The notes: a model not told the origin generated them from the letters alone. Positions 26,485 to 34,905 are shown, counted from the first letter of the stretch. The stretch is DNA of 64,000 nucleotides from Loktanella sp. Alg231-35 (GCF_900143545.1 NZ_FREV01000001.1:62001-126000); one strand, 5' to 3'. Translations and numbers: made by a program.

Positions 26485-27801
26485 TTGAAAAACCGTAGAG
26501 AATTCATGAAGTCCTCAGCAATGGTAGCCGCTGCAAGCATGGCGGGCATTGCTGGCGCACCAAAGTTTTCTTTCGGCCAAAGCGCCGGAGGCAAGACTTT
26601 TATCAAGATCTTCATGCGGGGTGGTGCCGATGGTCTGCACCTTGTCCCACCTGTTGGAGACATGGCTTACTATAATCACCGCCCCAACCTCGCAATTGGC
26701 GCACCGCTGTCGAGCGACGCAAACACCGCGATCAGCCTGGGCAGCACCTATCGCGCCCTGAACCCGAACCTAGAGCCGCTGATGGAAATCTGGGACGCTG
26801 GGCGTCTTATGATTGCACCGGCCACGGCGATCAGCGACGGTAACCGGTCGCACTTTGACAACCAACGCTGGATTGGCACTGGTGAACGCAACAACATCAT
26901 TGACGGCTATCTGAACCGCTACATGCAAAACGTCGCGGGGCCGGATCACCCGCTGCGTGGTGCAGTTCTGGGTAAGACATCGCTTAGCACTGAACAGCGC
27001 GGCAGCATTGTTGTGCCTGCTGTGAACAACCGCGATGGGTTTAACCTTGAGCACCCCGTTCTGTGTGGTGGCTCTGGCTGCGCCGACAACCGGCTGACGG
27101 ATATGATGCGCGACATCGCCATGCACGAGATTGACCAGCCCGGACTTGAGGGTGATCTGCGTGATAACCAACTGGTCATGCTGGATTCGATTTCCGAAGT
27201 GCAGGCCGCCGGTGTGAACTATGTCGTCGAAGCAGGTGGTATGGATTACTCCAACAGCCAGCTTGGTCGTGGTCTGCGCCTTGCTGCACAGCTTCTGAAG
27301 GCCGGTGTGCCGCTTGAAGTGGCCGCCATGGACTTCAACATCGGTTGGGACACGCACTCTAACCAGATTCCCGGCGCCAACAACGGCAACCGCTTCAGTG
27401 ATCCGAACTTTGGCTACCACAGCCGGATGCGTCAGGGTGCCAACGATCTGGTAACCTTCTACCGCGATATGGGTACAGGCATCGACGATGTTGTGGTTCT
27501 GGTCTGCACCGAATTCGGCCGGACCGTCAAAGAGAACGGCACAATCGGTACCGATCACGGGCATGCTTCGTCCTGGTTTGCCTTTGGTGGTGCAACGGCT
27601 GGCGGGCTTGCGCCGGATGTGACTTCTATTGCCGAAGATCAACTGATTTCTGCGCGCTTCCTGCCGCACGCCACCGAATTCCGCGATATCGTTGGCGAAA
27701 TCATGATCCGTCACATGGGTATGCCCGAGAGCTTGCTGTCGGAGATTTTCCGCGGCCACGCCTTCACCAACCACGGCCTGTTTACGCGCGGCGTCGCATA
27801 G
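26485..27801 (+). CDS. Tat-exported DUF1501-family protein
   Basis: 438 residues. A TTG start at 26485 is supported by AGGAAAGG at 26469-26476 and because it keeps the twin-arginine signal KNRREFMKSSAMVAAASMAG; the next ATG at 26506 would lose the arginine pair. The mature part is DUF1501 (a sulfatase/alkaline-phosphatase-like fold): KIFMRGGADGLHLVPPVGD, AMDFNIGWDTHSNQ, VVLVCTEFGRTVKENG, TDHGHASSWFAFGG. Histidines and aspartates of the metal site can be seen, but activity is unproven. DUF1501 and DUF1800 genes are usual partners. It lies 36 bases after DUF1800 and 84 before gspL. Confidence 0.9.
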   Translation: MKNRREFMKSSAMVAAASMAGIAGAPKFSFGQSAGGKTFIKIFMRGGADGLHLVPPVGDMAYYNHRPNLAIGAPLSSDANTAISLGSTYRALNPNLEPLMEIWDAGRLMIAPATAISDGNRSHFDNQRWIGTGERNNIIDGYLNRYMQNVAGPDHPLRGAVLGKTSLSTEQRGSIVVPAVNNRDGFNLEHPVLCGGSGCADNRLTDMMRDIAMHEIDQPGLEGDLRDNQLVMLDSISEVQAAGVNYVVEAGGMDYSNSQLGRGLRLAAQLLKAGVPLEVAAMDFNIGWDTHSNQIPGANNGNRFSDPNFGYHSRMRQGANDLVTFYRDMGTGIDDVVVLVCTEFGRTVKENGTIGTDHGHASSWFAFGGATAGGLAPDVTSIAEDQLISARFLPHATEFRDIVGEIMIRHMGMPESLLSEIFRGHAFTNHGLFTRGVA

Positions 27802-27830
27802 CGCCAAAACTGACACGGTTGAAAAGTCTG

Positions 27831-27859
27831 ACGCTGAGGGGCAAAGTGCCTCTCAGCGT
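27831..27859 (+). repeat. Hairpin between DUF1501 and gspL
   Basis: ACGCTGAG (27831-27838) pairs with CTCAGCGT (27852-27859), and the stem continues through a G-U and a GGC/GCC pairing to an AAAGT loop. No T-run follows, so it is not a standard terminator. It could stabilise the 3' end of the upstream mRNA or lower read-through into gspL-M-C. Confidence 0.6.
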
Positions 27860-27885
27860 AATTCGTTCAGGGACTATGTTTCGGC

Positions 27886-28950
27886 ATGAACACATCACAA
27901 GACATGCCATCCAGCCCCTCGGCGGCGCAAAAATCTGTGAATACCTTCACAAAACTGGCGAATCTGGCGTCGACCAGCATCTCGATGCTGCACGAGCCAC
28001 CGCGAATCCCCAAGAAATCGCCCCCGCCCGAGCTTTTCCTTGGTGACACCTCTTATGCCTTGCGGCTGGATGAGGATGTGATGAATTTCTCAAATCTGGG
28101 CGAATTGACGATTTGTCTGGAAAATCTGCCCGAAAATGAAATCGATATCGTCTTTGCCGGGCGCACCGCCTTTGATCTGACATTTCAGGTGCCAAATGGC
28201 CCCTTCAATGATCTTGAAGCGATCATCGAGACAGAGTTGGAATTTCGCTCGCCCATTCAAAGCGATCAATGCGTCTGGTTCTGGTCCGCCAAGGAAACGC
28301 CCAATGGCGACTGGATCGTCGAAGCGGCGATTGTGTTGAAAGGTGCAGTCGATTGGATTCTTGATGCGATGGAGCATACGGGCAAGTCGATCAATCTGGC
28401 GCGGCGACATCGCCCTGACGGCTCGCTCCGTGTTGCGGTGGAACCTGATTGGCTTGAAAAACCATCGCGTCTTTCGACGGCTGCGGGCCCCTTGGCGAGC
28501 ATCCGGAAAATCCCGCCCACTTTGCGGTTTCCCCTCGGGTCTTTTGCATTATTTCTTGTATCAGCCATCGCCCTGTTCGTCGTGCAGTCTGTGCGCAGCG
28601 ACAGCGTGAACGAACAGGCCGACGCGGCGACGGCAAAACTGCGCGAACTGGCAGCAGAGCAAGCCGTCACCCGTGGTTTGCAAGACCGTCGCGATTTGGG
28701 GAACGCCCGGCTGACGATCATTGGCACGATGGCCAACACGTTGCCGGACGGTGTCTGGCTGGAACAGATGCTGGTCGATGGTGAGGACGTGACAATCATC
28801 GGCTTCGCGCCATCTGCCGCAGAGGTCACGCGACTGCTGGCGGCATTGCCTGCCTTGAAAGATATCGAATTTGGCTCTCCAGTGACCCGCGACAATACGC
28901 AGAACCTTGAACGGTTCCGCATCAATGCTGTTCTGACAGGTGAAATATGA
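27886..28950 (+). CDS. gspL: GspL-like inner-membrane protein (PilN/GspL C-terminal type)
   Basis: 354 residues. A cytoplasmic part of about 210 residues (with ELFLGDTSYALRLDEDVMNF and DLEAIIETELEFRSP) resembles the actin-like domain of GspL/PilM. One membrane helix follows near residues 215-235 (GSFALFLVSAIALFVVQS). The periplasmic part (LGNARLTIIGTMANTLPDGVWLEQMLVDG, read in parts, and EVTRLLAALPALKDIEF) is a PilN/GspL-type ferredoxin-like fold. In the family it links the GspE ATPase to GspM and the pseudopilus. Overlaps gspM by ATGA. The name rests on topology and on position before gspM. Confidence 0.8.
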   Translation: MNTSQDMPSSPSAAQKSVNTFTKLANLASTSISMLHEPPRIPKKSPPPELFLGDTSYALRLDEDVMNFSNLGELTICLENLPENEIDIVFAGRTAFDLTFQVPNGPFNDLEAIIETELEFRSPIQSDQCVWFWSAKETPNGDWIVEAAIVLKGAVDWILDAMEHTGKSINLARRHRPDGSLRVAVEPDWLEKPSRLSTAAGPLASIRKIPPTLRFPLGSFALFLVSAIALFVVQSVRSDSVNEQADAATAKLRELAAEQAVTRGLQDRRDLGNARLTIIGTMANTLPDGVWLEQMLVDGEDVTIIGFAPSAAEVTRLLAALPALKDIEFGSPVTRDNTQNLERFRINAVLTGEI

Positions 28951-29483
28951 TGAACGATTTCACCTTTCATAACCCAACGCTAGTTCGGCGGTTCGGCACG
29001 CTTTTGGTTGTCGGCACATCGATCCTTCTGATTGCTCTTACCTTGGTTCTGACCAACATTGCGCGCAGCAAATACGCCGGTATTAGCGATCAGCTTGATG
29101 CCATCGCATTGGCAGAACGCGCCGCACAGCCGCAGACCGGTGCGCGACCGCTGGCCACATTCTACGTCAGTGAAACGCCACAGCTGGCGCAGGCGCAAAT
29201 GCAAAGTGACATGCAGGAACTGGCGACGGAATTTCAGGTCCGGTTGGAAGTCATCCGCGCCGATCAAGTCGAGCCTTTGAACGGGTCCTTACGGCTGGCG
29301 CTGACGTTGAATGGCGTTGTGCAAGAAAGCGAGTTAGGCAGCTTTATGGAAAGCCTGGCCAACCACGACCCGATGATCGTGGTCGATAGCATTTCATTGC
29401 GCCGCGCGCGCAGCAACAATCGCAACGCCGATGAACGACCCTTGGCGATCCAACTCAAACTGAGCGGGTTTGCGTCGCAATGA
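28947..29483 (+). CDS. gspM: GspM-like inner-membrane protein
   Basis: 178 residues: one N-terminal membrane helix (FGTLLVVGTSILLIALTLVLT), a coiled stretch, then a small periplasmic alpha/beta domain (LATEFQVRLEVIRADQVEPL, LRLALTLNGVVQESELGSFMESL, IVVDSISLRRAR). This is the GspM/PilO layout. It would dimerise with GspL in the inner membrane. ATGA overlaps on both sides show translational coupling with gspL and the next gene. Confidence 0.78.
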   Translation: MMNDFTFHNPTLVRRFGTLLVVGTSILLIALTLVLTNIARSKYAGISDQLDAIALAERAAQPQTGARPLATFYVSETPQLAQAQMQSDMQELATEFQVRLEVIRADQVEPLNGSLRLALTLNGVVQESELGSFMESLANHDPMIVVDSISLRRARSNNRNADERPLAIQLKLSGFASQ

Positions 29484-29953
29484 TGAAACTGTCCCCACAT
29501 CTCCAGACGACCGTGCCGCTGGCTGCGGGGCTGATCTGCGTTGCTCTGGCTGGTATCATATGGATGCCGCTGGTCCGTGACGGTGAAGCTGCACCGCTGC
29601 CTGCCGCACAATCCGTCCCCTCTGACGCACCCGATGCCATGGCAGTGCTTGCCGAACGATCACAGGATCTGGTGGAGCGTCCGCTGTTTCATATCACGCG
29701 CCGACCCCCCGTGGTTGCCACAGTTGCAGAGCCGGCGCCTGTCGCCATCACACTCAGCCTCACAGGCATCGTGAATGACGAGAACGACCGCATCGCGTTG
29801 ATGCAGTTGTCCAATCGTCCCGATCTTCTCAGACGGAGGGTCGGAGAAAAGATCGGGAACTGGGAGATCGAAGAGATCACAGATACCTCGGTTGTTGTCA
29901 TCTCTTCGGATGGTGAACGTCAGGTGATTTCGCTGTCATCAGGAAACCCCTGA
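29480..29953 (+). CDS. gspC: Short GspC-like protein (HR domain, no PDZ)
   Basis: 157 residues: one membrane helix (AAGLICVALAGIIWM), a Pro/Ala-rich spacer, a conserved LVERPLFHITRRPP segment and a C-terminal domain SLTGIVNDENDRIALMQL to ITDTSVVVISSDGERQVISL. That C-terminal part is the homology region found in GspC/PulC (and in GspN-like proteins), which contacts the secretin N0 domain. The PDZ or coiled-coil end of classical GspC is missing. Assignment to GspC rather than GspN is tentative. Last gene of the plus-strand block. Confidence 0.65.
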   Translation: MMKLSPHLQTTVPLAAGLICVALAGIIWMPLVRDGEAAPLPAAQSVPSDAPDAMAVLAERSQDLVERPLFHITRRPPVVATVAEPAPVAITLSLTGIVNDENDRIALMQLSNRPDLLRRRVGEKIGNWEIEEITDTSVVVISSDGERQVISLSSGNP

Positions 29954-29959
29954 ACCCGC

Positions 29960-30124
29960 TTACCACATACCAACATCGCGCATGGCCCTGTGGCGGCGCT
30001 CTGCCTCTTCACGCTCACGCTCTGCGGTGTTGCGCGGATAGTGCGGGGCCTTGAAATGCTGTGGTGCGTCCCACATGGAAGGGCGGCCACGGTTAAGAAC
30101 GCCGTCGATAAGAAGTGAAAGCAT
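29960..30124 (-). CDS. 54-residue hypothetical protein
   Basis: A short gene: ATG 30124, with AGGAAA about 6 bases upstream, to TAA at 29960. The peptide begins MLSLLIDGVLNRGRPSMWDA and ends in a charged helix (NTAEREREEAERRHRAMRD, then VGMW). The hydrophobic start and basic/acidic end resemble the many small Rhodobacteraceae proteins of unknown function. It is convergent with the gspC-like gene (6 bases apart) and divergent from the LysR regulator, which may control it. I recognise no family. Confidence 0.6.
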   Translation of the reverse strand: MLSLLIDGVLNRGRPSMWDAPQHFKAPHYPRNTAEREREEAERRHRAMRDVGMW

Positions 30125-30220
30125 GGCTTTTCCTTTCGGGGTTGTGATGTCCCTTACTTATTGACTCTTGCCCAATTCTGCGACTCAGTATGGTTTCTGT
30201 AATGAAAGCTGAGCTATCAT

Positions 30221-31096
30221 ATGAATTGGCGTAACATCCCATCCCTCGCGGCCCTGCGTGCGTTTGAGGCCGTCGCCCGCCGTGGCTCATTCACCGCCGC
30301 TGCGGCAGAATTGAACGTCACCCATGCAGCCATTGCCCAGCACGTCCGCGCGATCGAAGCAGAGCTGAACACGTCCCTTTTGGTGCGTGAAGGGCGCGGC
30401 ATGGCAATGACAGAGGCGGGGGCGGCCTTGGGTGCCGCGCTTTTTGACGGGTTCAGCCTGATCATTGACGGCGTGCAGGCGGTGACTGCAGATGCCGAAA
30501 CGCGCCCCATCGCCCTGTCTGTCACGCCGAGCTTTGCAGAAAACTGGTTAATGCCGCGGTTTGCGGATTTCTGGGCCAAACATCCTGATTTTGGGCTATC
30601 GATCAATCCAAATGTTACGGTGATCGACCTGCGCAGAGACGGTATTGATTTGGCCGTGCGCTATGGCAAAGGCGATTGGGCCGGACTGGAGGCGACATTT
30701 CTGTTGCCAGCTGATTTCACTGTGGTTGCGGCACCGTCACTGTTGCAAGGCCGCGAGATCAAGTCCTTCGAAGACCTCGACGGCCTGCCGTGGATTTTTG
30801 AGACCGTTCACAAAGAGGCGCGACGCTGGGTCTTGGACTCGGGCATCGACGTGTCAAAAAGCCCAGTCAACGACGTCCCAACCTTCGGTATGGTGATGGC
30901 GGCCGTTCGGGCGGGCAAAGCACTGAGCGTGGCATCAAGTGCGTTGGTCGCGACAGACTTCAATGATGGGAAACTGGTTAGGCTGATGCAGCGGCAACCC
31001 AAAGGATTGGGCTACTACATCGTTCATCCCAAAGGGGTGCTGTCGACCAAAGCGCGTATTCTCAAATCGTGGCTGCTTGCGGCGGCCAAGGCCTAG
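30221..31096 (+). CDS. LysR-family transcriptional regulator (GcvA-like)
   Basis: 291 residues. The N-terminal winged helix-turn-helix reads NIPSLAALRAFEAVARRGSFTAAAAELNVTHAAIAQHVRAIE in pieces, and the C-terminal substrate-binding domain includes LSVTPSFAENWLMPRFADFW and DLRRDGIDLAVRYGKGDW, features of the GcvA/AmpR branch. Ligand unknown. It is divergent from the 54-residue gene, a common arrangement for LysR regulators and their targets, and convergent (4-base overlap) with regA. Confidence 0.92.
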   Translation: MNWRNIPSLAALRAFEAVARRGSFTAAAAELNVTHAAIAQHVRAIEAELNTSLLVREGRGMAMTEAGAALGAALFDGFSLIIDGVQAVTADAETRPIALSVTPSFAENWLMPRFADFWAKHPDFGLSINPNVTVIDLRRDGIDLAVRYGKGDWAGLEATFLLPADFTVVAAPSLLQGREIKSFEDLDGLPWIFETVHKEARRWVLDSGIDVSKSPVNDVPTFGMVMAAVRAGKALSVASSALVATDFNDGKLVRLMQRQPKGLGYYIVHPKGVLSTKARILKSWLLAAAKA

Positions 31097-31644
31097 CGCG
31101 GGCTGCGCTTGGCCAAGATACGTTGCAAGGTTCGGCGGTGCATCGACAGGCGTCGTGCGGTTTCAGAAACATTGCGGTCGCACAGTTCATATACCCGCTG
31201 GATATGTTCCCAACGGACGCGGTCCGCACTCATGGGGTTTTCCGGCGGCGGCGGAAGTTCATCCTGACGGGCCAGCAAAGCGTTGGTCACATCAGTGGCA
31301 TCGGCAGGTTTAGATAGGTAATCTGTCGCACCGATCTTCACGGCGGCCACGGCAGTTGCAATCGCACCATAACCGGTCAGCACAACAATCCGGCTTTCCG
31401 GGCGGCGGGCGCGCAGTGATTCCACGACGTCCAGTCCATTGCCTTCCTCAAGTCGCAAATCGACAACTGCGTAAGCTGGCGGGCGGGCAACAGAGATCGC
31501 CTTACCTGCGGCAACCGATCCTGCCATCTCAACATCGAACCCACGTTTCGCCATCGCTTTTGCAAGGCGACGCAGAAACGCTTCATCATCGTCTACAAGA
31601 AGAAGACTTTTGTCTTCTCCCAAATCCAACGGTTCCATATTCAT
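31093..31644 (-). CDS. regA: Redox response regulator RegA/PrrA/ActR
   Basis: 183 residues. Receiver domain with the acidic pocket LLVDDDEAFL, phosphoacceptor Asp62 in AVVDLRLEEGNG, and Thr/Lys positions in VVLTGYGAIATAVAAVKIG and DYLSKPAD. A Pro-rich linker (DELPPPPENPMSADRVRWEHIQ, read in parts) leads to a Fis-type helix-turn-helix, CDRNVSETARRLSMHRRTLQR. These are hallmark features of RegA/PrrA/ActR, which controls photosynthesis, respiration, and carbon and nitrogen fixation genes in response to redox state. Divergent from regB, 149 bases away. Confidence 0.95.
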   Translation of the reverse strand: MNMEPLDLGEDKSLLLVDDDEAFLRRLAKAMAKRGFDVEMAGSVAAGKAISVARPPAYAVVDLRLEEGNGLDVVESLRARRPESRIVVLTGYGAIATAVAAVKIGATDYLSKPADATDVTNALLARQDELPPPPENPMSADRVRWEHIQRVYELCDRNVSETARRLSMHRRTLQRILAKRSPR

Positions 31645-31793
31645 TCTGGTTCCAACTTCATTTCTGGGGCTGAGGTAGCGCGGCAGTGCAGCACGTCAAA
31701 TCCATAGCCCCGTGGTGACACGCATATTATTCCCCATCGTTGCACAAGGATGCAATCGCTCTATGATTTGACTTCAGCAACTTCGGATTGCCC

Positions 31794-33191
31794 ATGCCAA
31801 CCAGCAACGCACAGCTTTTTCAGGCTCAGAACCGCAGCAATTGGGTGCGGTTGCGAACGCTTGTCGGGCTGCGCTGGTTTGCTGCGATCGGTCAGGCAGC
31901 TGCGGTTGTTGTTGCGGTGCAAATCTATGGGTTGCAGATTGACGTTACCCCTGCGGCCCTCGTCATTCTCGCGTCCGTGCTGGCAAACCTGTTTTCTTTG
32001 TCGCTTTATCCCAAAAACAAGCGCCTTCGAGAACAAGAGGCAACCATCTGGCTTGCCTTTGACATACTGCAGCTCAGCGTTCTGCTTTACCTCACTGGCG
32101 GGTTGAACAACCCCTTCGCCATGATGGTTCTTGCCCCCGTGACCATCGCCGCAACCGTCTTGCCGCTGCGCGGCACAATAATTCTGGGATTGGTGGCGAT
32201 GGCGCTGATCACCGTGATCAGCCGCATCCATGTCCCGCTCATTCTGGCGGACGGCACAATGCTAGCCCTGCCGATCCTGTTTCAGTTCGGTTTCTGGCTA
32301 GCTTTGCTTATCGGGTTGGTCTTTCTGGCACTATACGCCCGACAAGTCACAAACGAGACGCATGTAATGAGCGAAGCACTATTGGCCACGCAGCTTGCCC
32401 TGTCGCGCGAACAGAAGCTGACGGATCTGGGTGGCGTTGTGGCAGCAGCGGCGCATGAACTTGGCACACCTCTTGCCACGATCAAGCTGGTCAGCGGTGA
32501 GTTGAAGGACGAATTGAAAAGCAGTCCCGAACTACTCGAAGATGCAGAGCTGATCAGCCAACAGGCTGACCGCTGCCGTGATATTCTGCACTCCATGGGT
32601 CGCGCGGGCAAAGATGATCTTTATCTGCGGCGCGCACCACTAGAGGTGGTCGTGCGCGAGGCTGCCGAACCACATCTGTCGCGCGGCAAAACCGTCACAT
32701 TTCAGCTTACCCCCGATGAAGGTGCCGGCCAAAATCAACCGATCATTCCGCGACAACCCGAAATCATCCACGGTCTGCGCAATCTGGTCCAGAACGCAGT
32801 CGATTTTTCCAACTCTTGTGTGACCGTTGATCTGACGTGGTCCGACGATGGAATTGGTGTGCGGATCTCTGACGATGGGCGCGGGTTCCCGCCCTCTGTG
32901 TTGGGCCGGATCGGTGATCCATATGTCCGGCGCAGGCGTCTAGCTGAGGACGGTGCGCGGCGACCAGGATATGAAGGAATGGGACTGGGGCTTTTCATCG
33001 CAAAGACGCTGCTGGAGCGTTCAGGTGCCACCCTGACCTTTTCAAACAACCGGCGCCATGGACAGGCGAACTGGAAAGGCCAAGCGACCGGCGGCGCAAT
33101 CGTCGATGTGACCTGGCCGCGTGATACGTTTCAGCCTGACGAAGACTGGGCAACCCAACCGCTCGGCGAAAACAAACCAATCAAAACTTGA
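31794..33191 (+). CDS. regB: Redox sensor histidine kinase RegB/PrrB
   Basis: 465 residues; ATG 31794 preferred over an in-frame TTG six bases earlier. Six membrane segments; between them is the quinone-sensing heptapeptide GGLNNPF (residues 102-108). The H-box AAAAHELGTPLATIKL holds the phosphorylated His221, and the redox-active Cys lies in QADRCRDIL (residue 261). The ATPase domain has NLVQNAVDFS, ISDDGRGFPP and GMGLGLFIAKTLLERSG. It phosphorylates RegA when the quinone pool is reduced. The senC/prrC gene that often neighbours this pair is absent here. Confidence 0.95.
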   Translation: MPTSNAQLFQAQNRSNWVRLRTLVGLRWFAAIGQAAAVVVAVQIYGLQIDVTPAALVILASVLANLFSLSLYPKNKRLREQEATIWLAFDILQLSVLLYLTGGLNNPFAMMVLAPVTIAATVLPLRGTIILGLVAMALITVISRIHVPLILADGTMLALPILFQFGFWLALLIGLVFLALYARQVTNETHVMSEALLATQLALSREQKLTDLGGVVAAAAHELGTPLATIKLVSGELKDELKSSPELLEDAELISQQADRCRDILHSMGRAGKDDLYLRRAPLEVVVREAAEPHLSRGKTVTFQLTPDEGAGQNQPIIPRQPEIIHGLRNLVQNAVDFSNSCVTVDLTWSDDGIGVRISDDGRGFPPSVLGRIGDPYVRRRRLAEDGARRPGYEGMGLGLFIAKTLLERSGATLTFSNNRRHGQANWKGQATGGAIVDVTWPRDTFQPDEDWATQPLGENKPIKT

Positions 33192-33274
33192 GTCGATTCA
33201 TGTCGTTCCGATTAAGGCTGCATTAACCTTCATAGGCAATTGTCTGTCAGCATGTTGGCTAGGGCGGACTTTGA

Positions 33275-34864
33275 ATGTCGATGACCTTATTTGATCTTGC
33301 TGTGATTGGATTTGCAGCGTTGCTGGGTGCGTCACTGATCGTGGTGATGCGCGGCAAGGCGCAGTGGCGCGCCGTAGCCGCACCTGAGATCGTACAAACC
33401 AAAAAGGCGCAGGAACCCGTGTTTCTGTTTCGTGGTGGTGTTCTGATCGACGCAACCGCTGATGCGCTTGCGCTGATCGCGCATCAGACCGCGCACAAGT
33501 CCGAATATGACGCCGTGTTGGACGCCTTTCGTGGCCCTTTTCCTGAATTGGGCAGTGTCTTGCAGGACGAAACCATCGGCCTGACCCGATTGATATGCCA
33601 GAACGACCCAACTTTGCTGTTAGAGGTTGAGCGAAACGCCCATTGCGTGCGCATCACTGCTGTTTGCCGCAACGAAACACCACTAGAGGATCCACTTTCG
33701 GCCCTATCGCGCGATTTGTACTTTGCGCAGAACGACCTGCTGCGCGATGTCGCGCACCACGCACCGCAACTGATTTGGCAAACCGATCTTGCTGGAAATG
33801 TGACATGGTCGAACCAGACATTCATGTCCTTTGCAGAGCGTTCGAAACGTCCGGTCACAACCAGCGATGCGACGTCGCTGCAATCGCTTGCCATAGTTCT
33901 ACAGCAAACCGCAGACGACAAGCAGAACTACCGCAAATCCATTGATATGACCGATGAGGACGACCCGCATTGGCTCGATATCACCGTGGTCAATCGTGAT
34001 GGCGGGACATTGCATTTTGCATCGGATGCCAATGCGATCATGCGGGCGGACCGGGCCCGCCGCAACTTTGTGCAAACCCTGGGCAAGACTTTTGCCCAAC
34101 TTTCAACCGGCCTTGCCATCTTTGATCGCAACAGACAGTTGGCCATGTTCAACCCAGCACTCCTCGACATGACAAAGTTGCCGGTCGAATTTCTAAGCAC
34201 ACAACCCAGCATCGATACCGTACTGGACCGCCTGCGAGAGCTTCGCATGATGCCGGAACCGCGCGACTATGTGTCTTGGCGCGACCAATTCGCGGCCGTC
34301 GAGGACGCCGCGAAGAACGGCACCTATAGCGCGAACTGGTCTTTGCCTGATGGGCAAACGCTCCGGGTGATCGGTAAACCGCATCCTGACGGGGCCTTTG
34401 CCTTTTTGTTCGAGGATATCACCGCAGAGGTGTCATTGACCCGGCGTTTTCGCACCGACATCGAGACCGGACAGGCCGTTTTGGACGCGCTGCCCGATGG
34501 CATTGCCGTTTTTTCACGGGCTGGCACGCTGATGATGTCCAACCACGCCTATGCCCGCCTGTGGGAGACGAAATCAGAACTCATGCTGGAACACCGGGAA
34601 CTCGCGAGTGAAATGGCCGTCTGGCAATCACGCGCCGTGCCCAGCGCGATGTGGGACGAGATGATAGATGTCATCCAGCGTCTGGAAGCGCGCAAGGTCT
34701 GGTCAGATGATGTTATGCTTGAGGACGGGCGGCATCTACGGTGTCATGCGCATCCGATTTCTGGCGGCATGACAATGGTCCGTTTTACCATCGCCCCGTC
34801 TATGCGCCCCACCATCCGAAAACTTGCCGCGACAGGCCCAGTTTTCCAGGTTGGCAAAGGATGA
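33275..34864 (+). CDS. Membrane-anchored PAS-domain protein without kinase domain
   Basis: 529 residues. One N-terminal membrane helix (FDLAVIGFAALLGASLIVVM), then two or three PAS-like units: LLRDVAHHAPQLIWQTDLAGNVTWSNQTFM (read in parts), QLSTGLAIFDRNRQLAMFNPALLDM and VLDALPDGIAVFSRAGTLMMSNHAYARLW. It stops where a histidine kinase would carry its HisKA and ATPase domains; no H-box or N-box is present, and the sequence ends cleanly, so it may be a natural sensory adaptor rather than a truncation. First of a run leading to tsaE-amgK-murU-addB-addA, 41 bases upstream of tsaE. Confidence 0.82.
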   Translation: MSMTLFDLAVIGFAALLGASLIVVMRGKAQWRAVAAPEIVQTKKAQEPVFLFRGGVLIDATADALALIAHQTAHKSEYDAVLDAFRGPFPELGSVLQDETIGLTRLICQNDPTLLLEVERNAHCVRITAVCRNETPLEDPLSALSRDLYFAQNDLLRDVAHHAPQLIWQTDLAGNVTWSNQTFMSFAERSKRPVTTSDATSLQSLAIVLQQTADDKQNYRKSIDMTDEDDPHWLDITVVNRDGGTLHFASDANAIMRADRARRNFVQTLGKTFAQLSTGLAIFDRNRQLAMFNPALLDMTKLPVEFLSTQPSIDTVLDRLRELRMMPEPRDYVSWRDQFAAVEDAAKNGTYSANWSLPDGQTLRVIGKPHPDGAFAFLFEDITAEVSLTRRFRTDIETGQAVLDALPDGIAVFSRAGTLMMSNHAYARLWETKSELMLEHRELASEMAVWQSRAVPSAMWDEMIDVIQRLEARKVWSDDVMLEDGRHLRCHAHPISGGMTMVRFTIAPSMRPTIRKLAATGPVFQVGKG

Positions 34865-34905
34865 TTTCCGCTTGCAGCAGGTGCTCAAGACCATAGTCTT
34901 GGGCC

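Noticed and set aside
26770..27816. 348-codon minus-strand open frame inside the DUF1501 gene
   Set aside because: Antisense to a clear DUF1501 protein, no ribosome site or recognisable family.
14569..29953. Type IV pilus or competence system instead of a T2SS
   Set aside because: There is no pilT, pilQ or pilA-type gene; five pseudopilins in the order G-H-I-J-K, with gspE, F and a GspD-type secretin, are specific for type II secretion.
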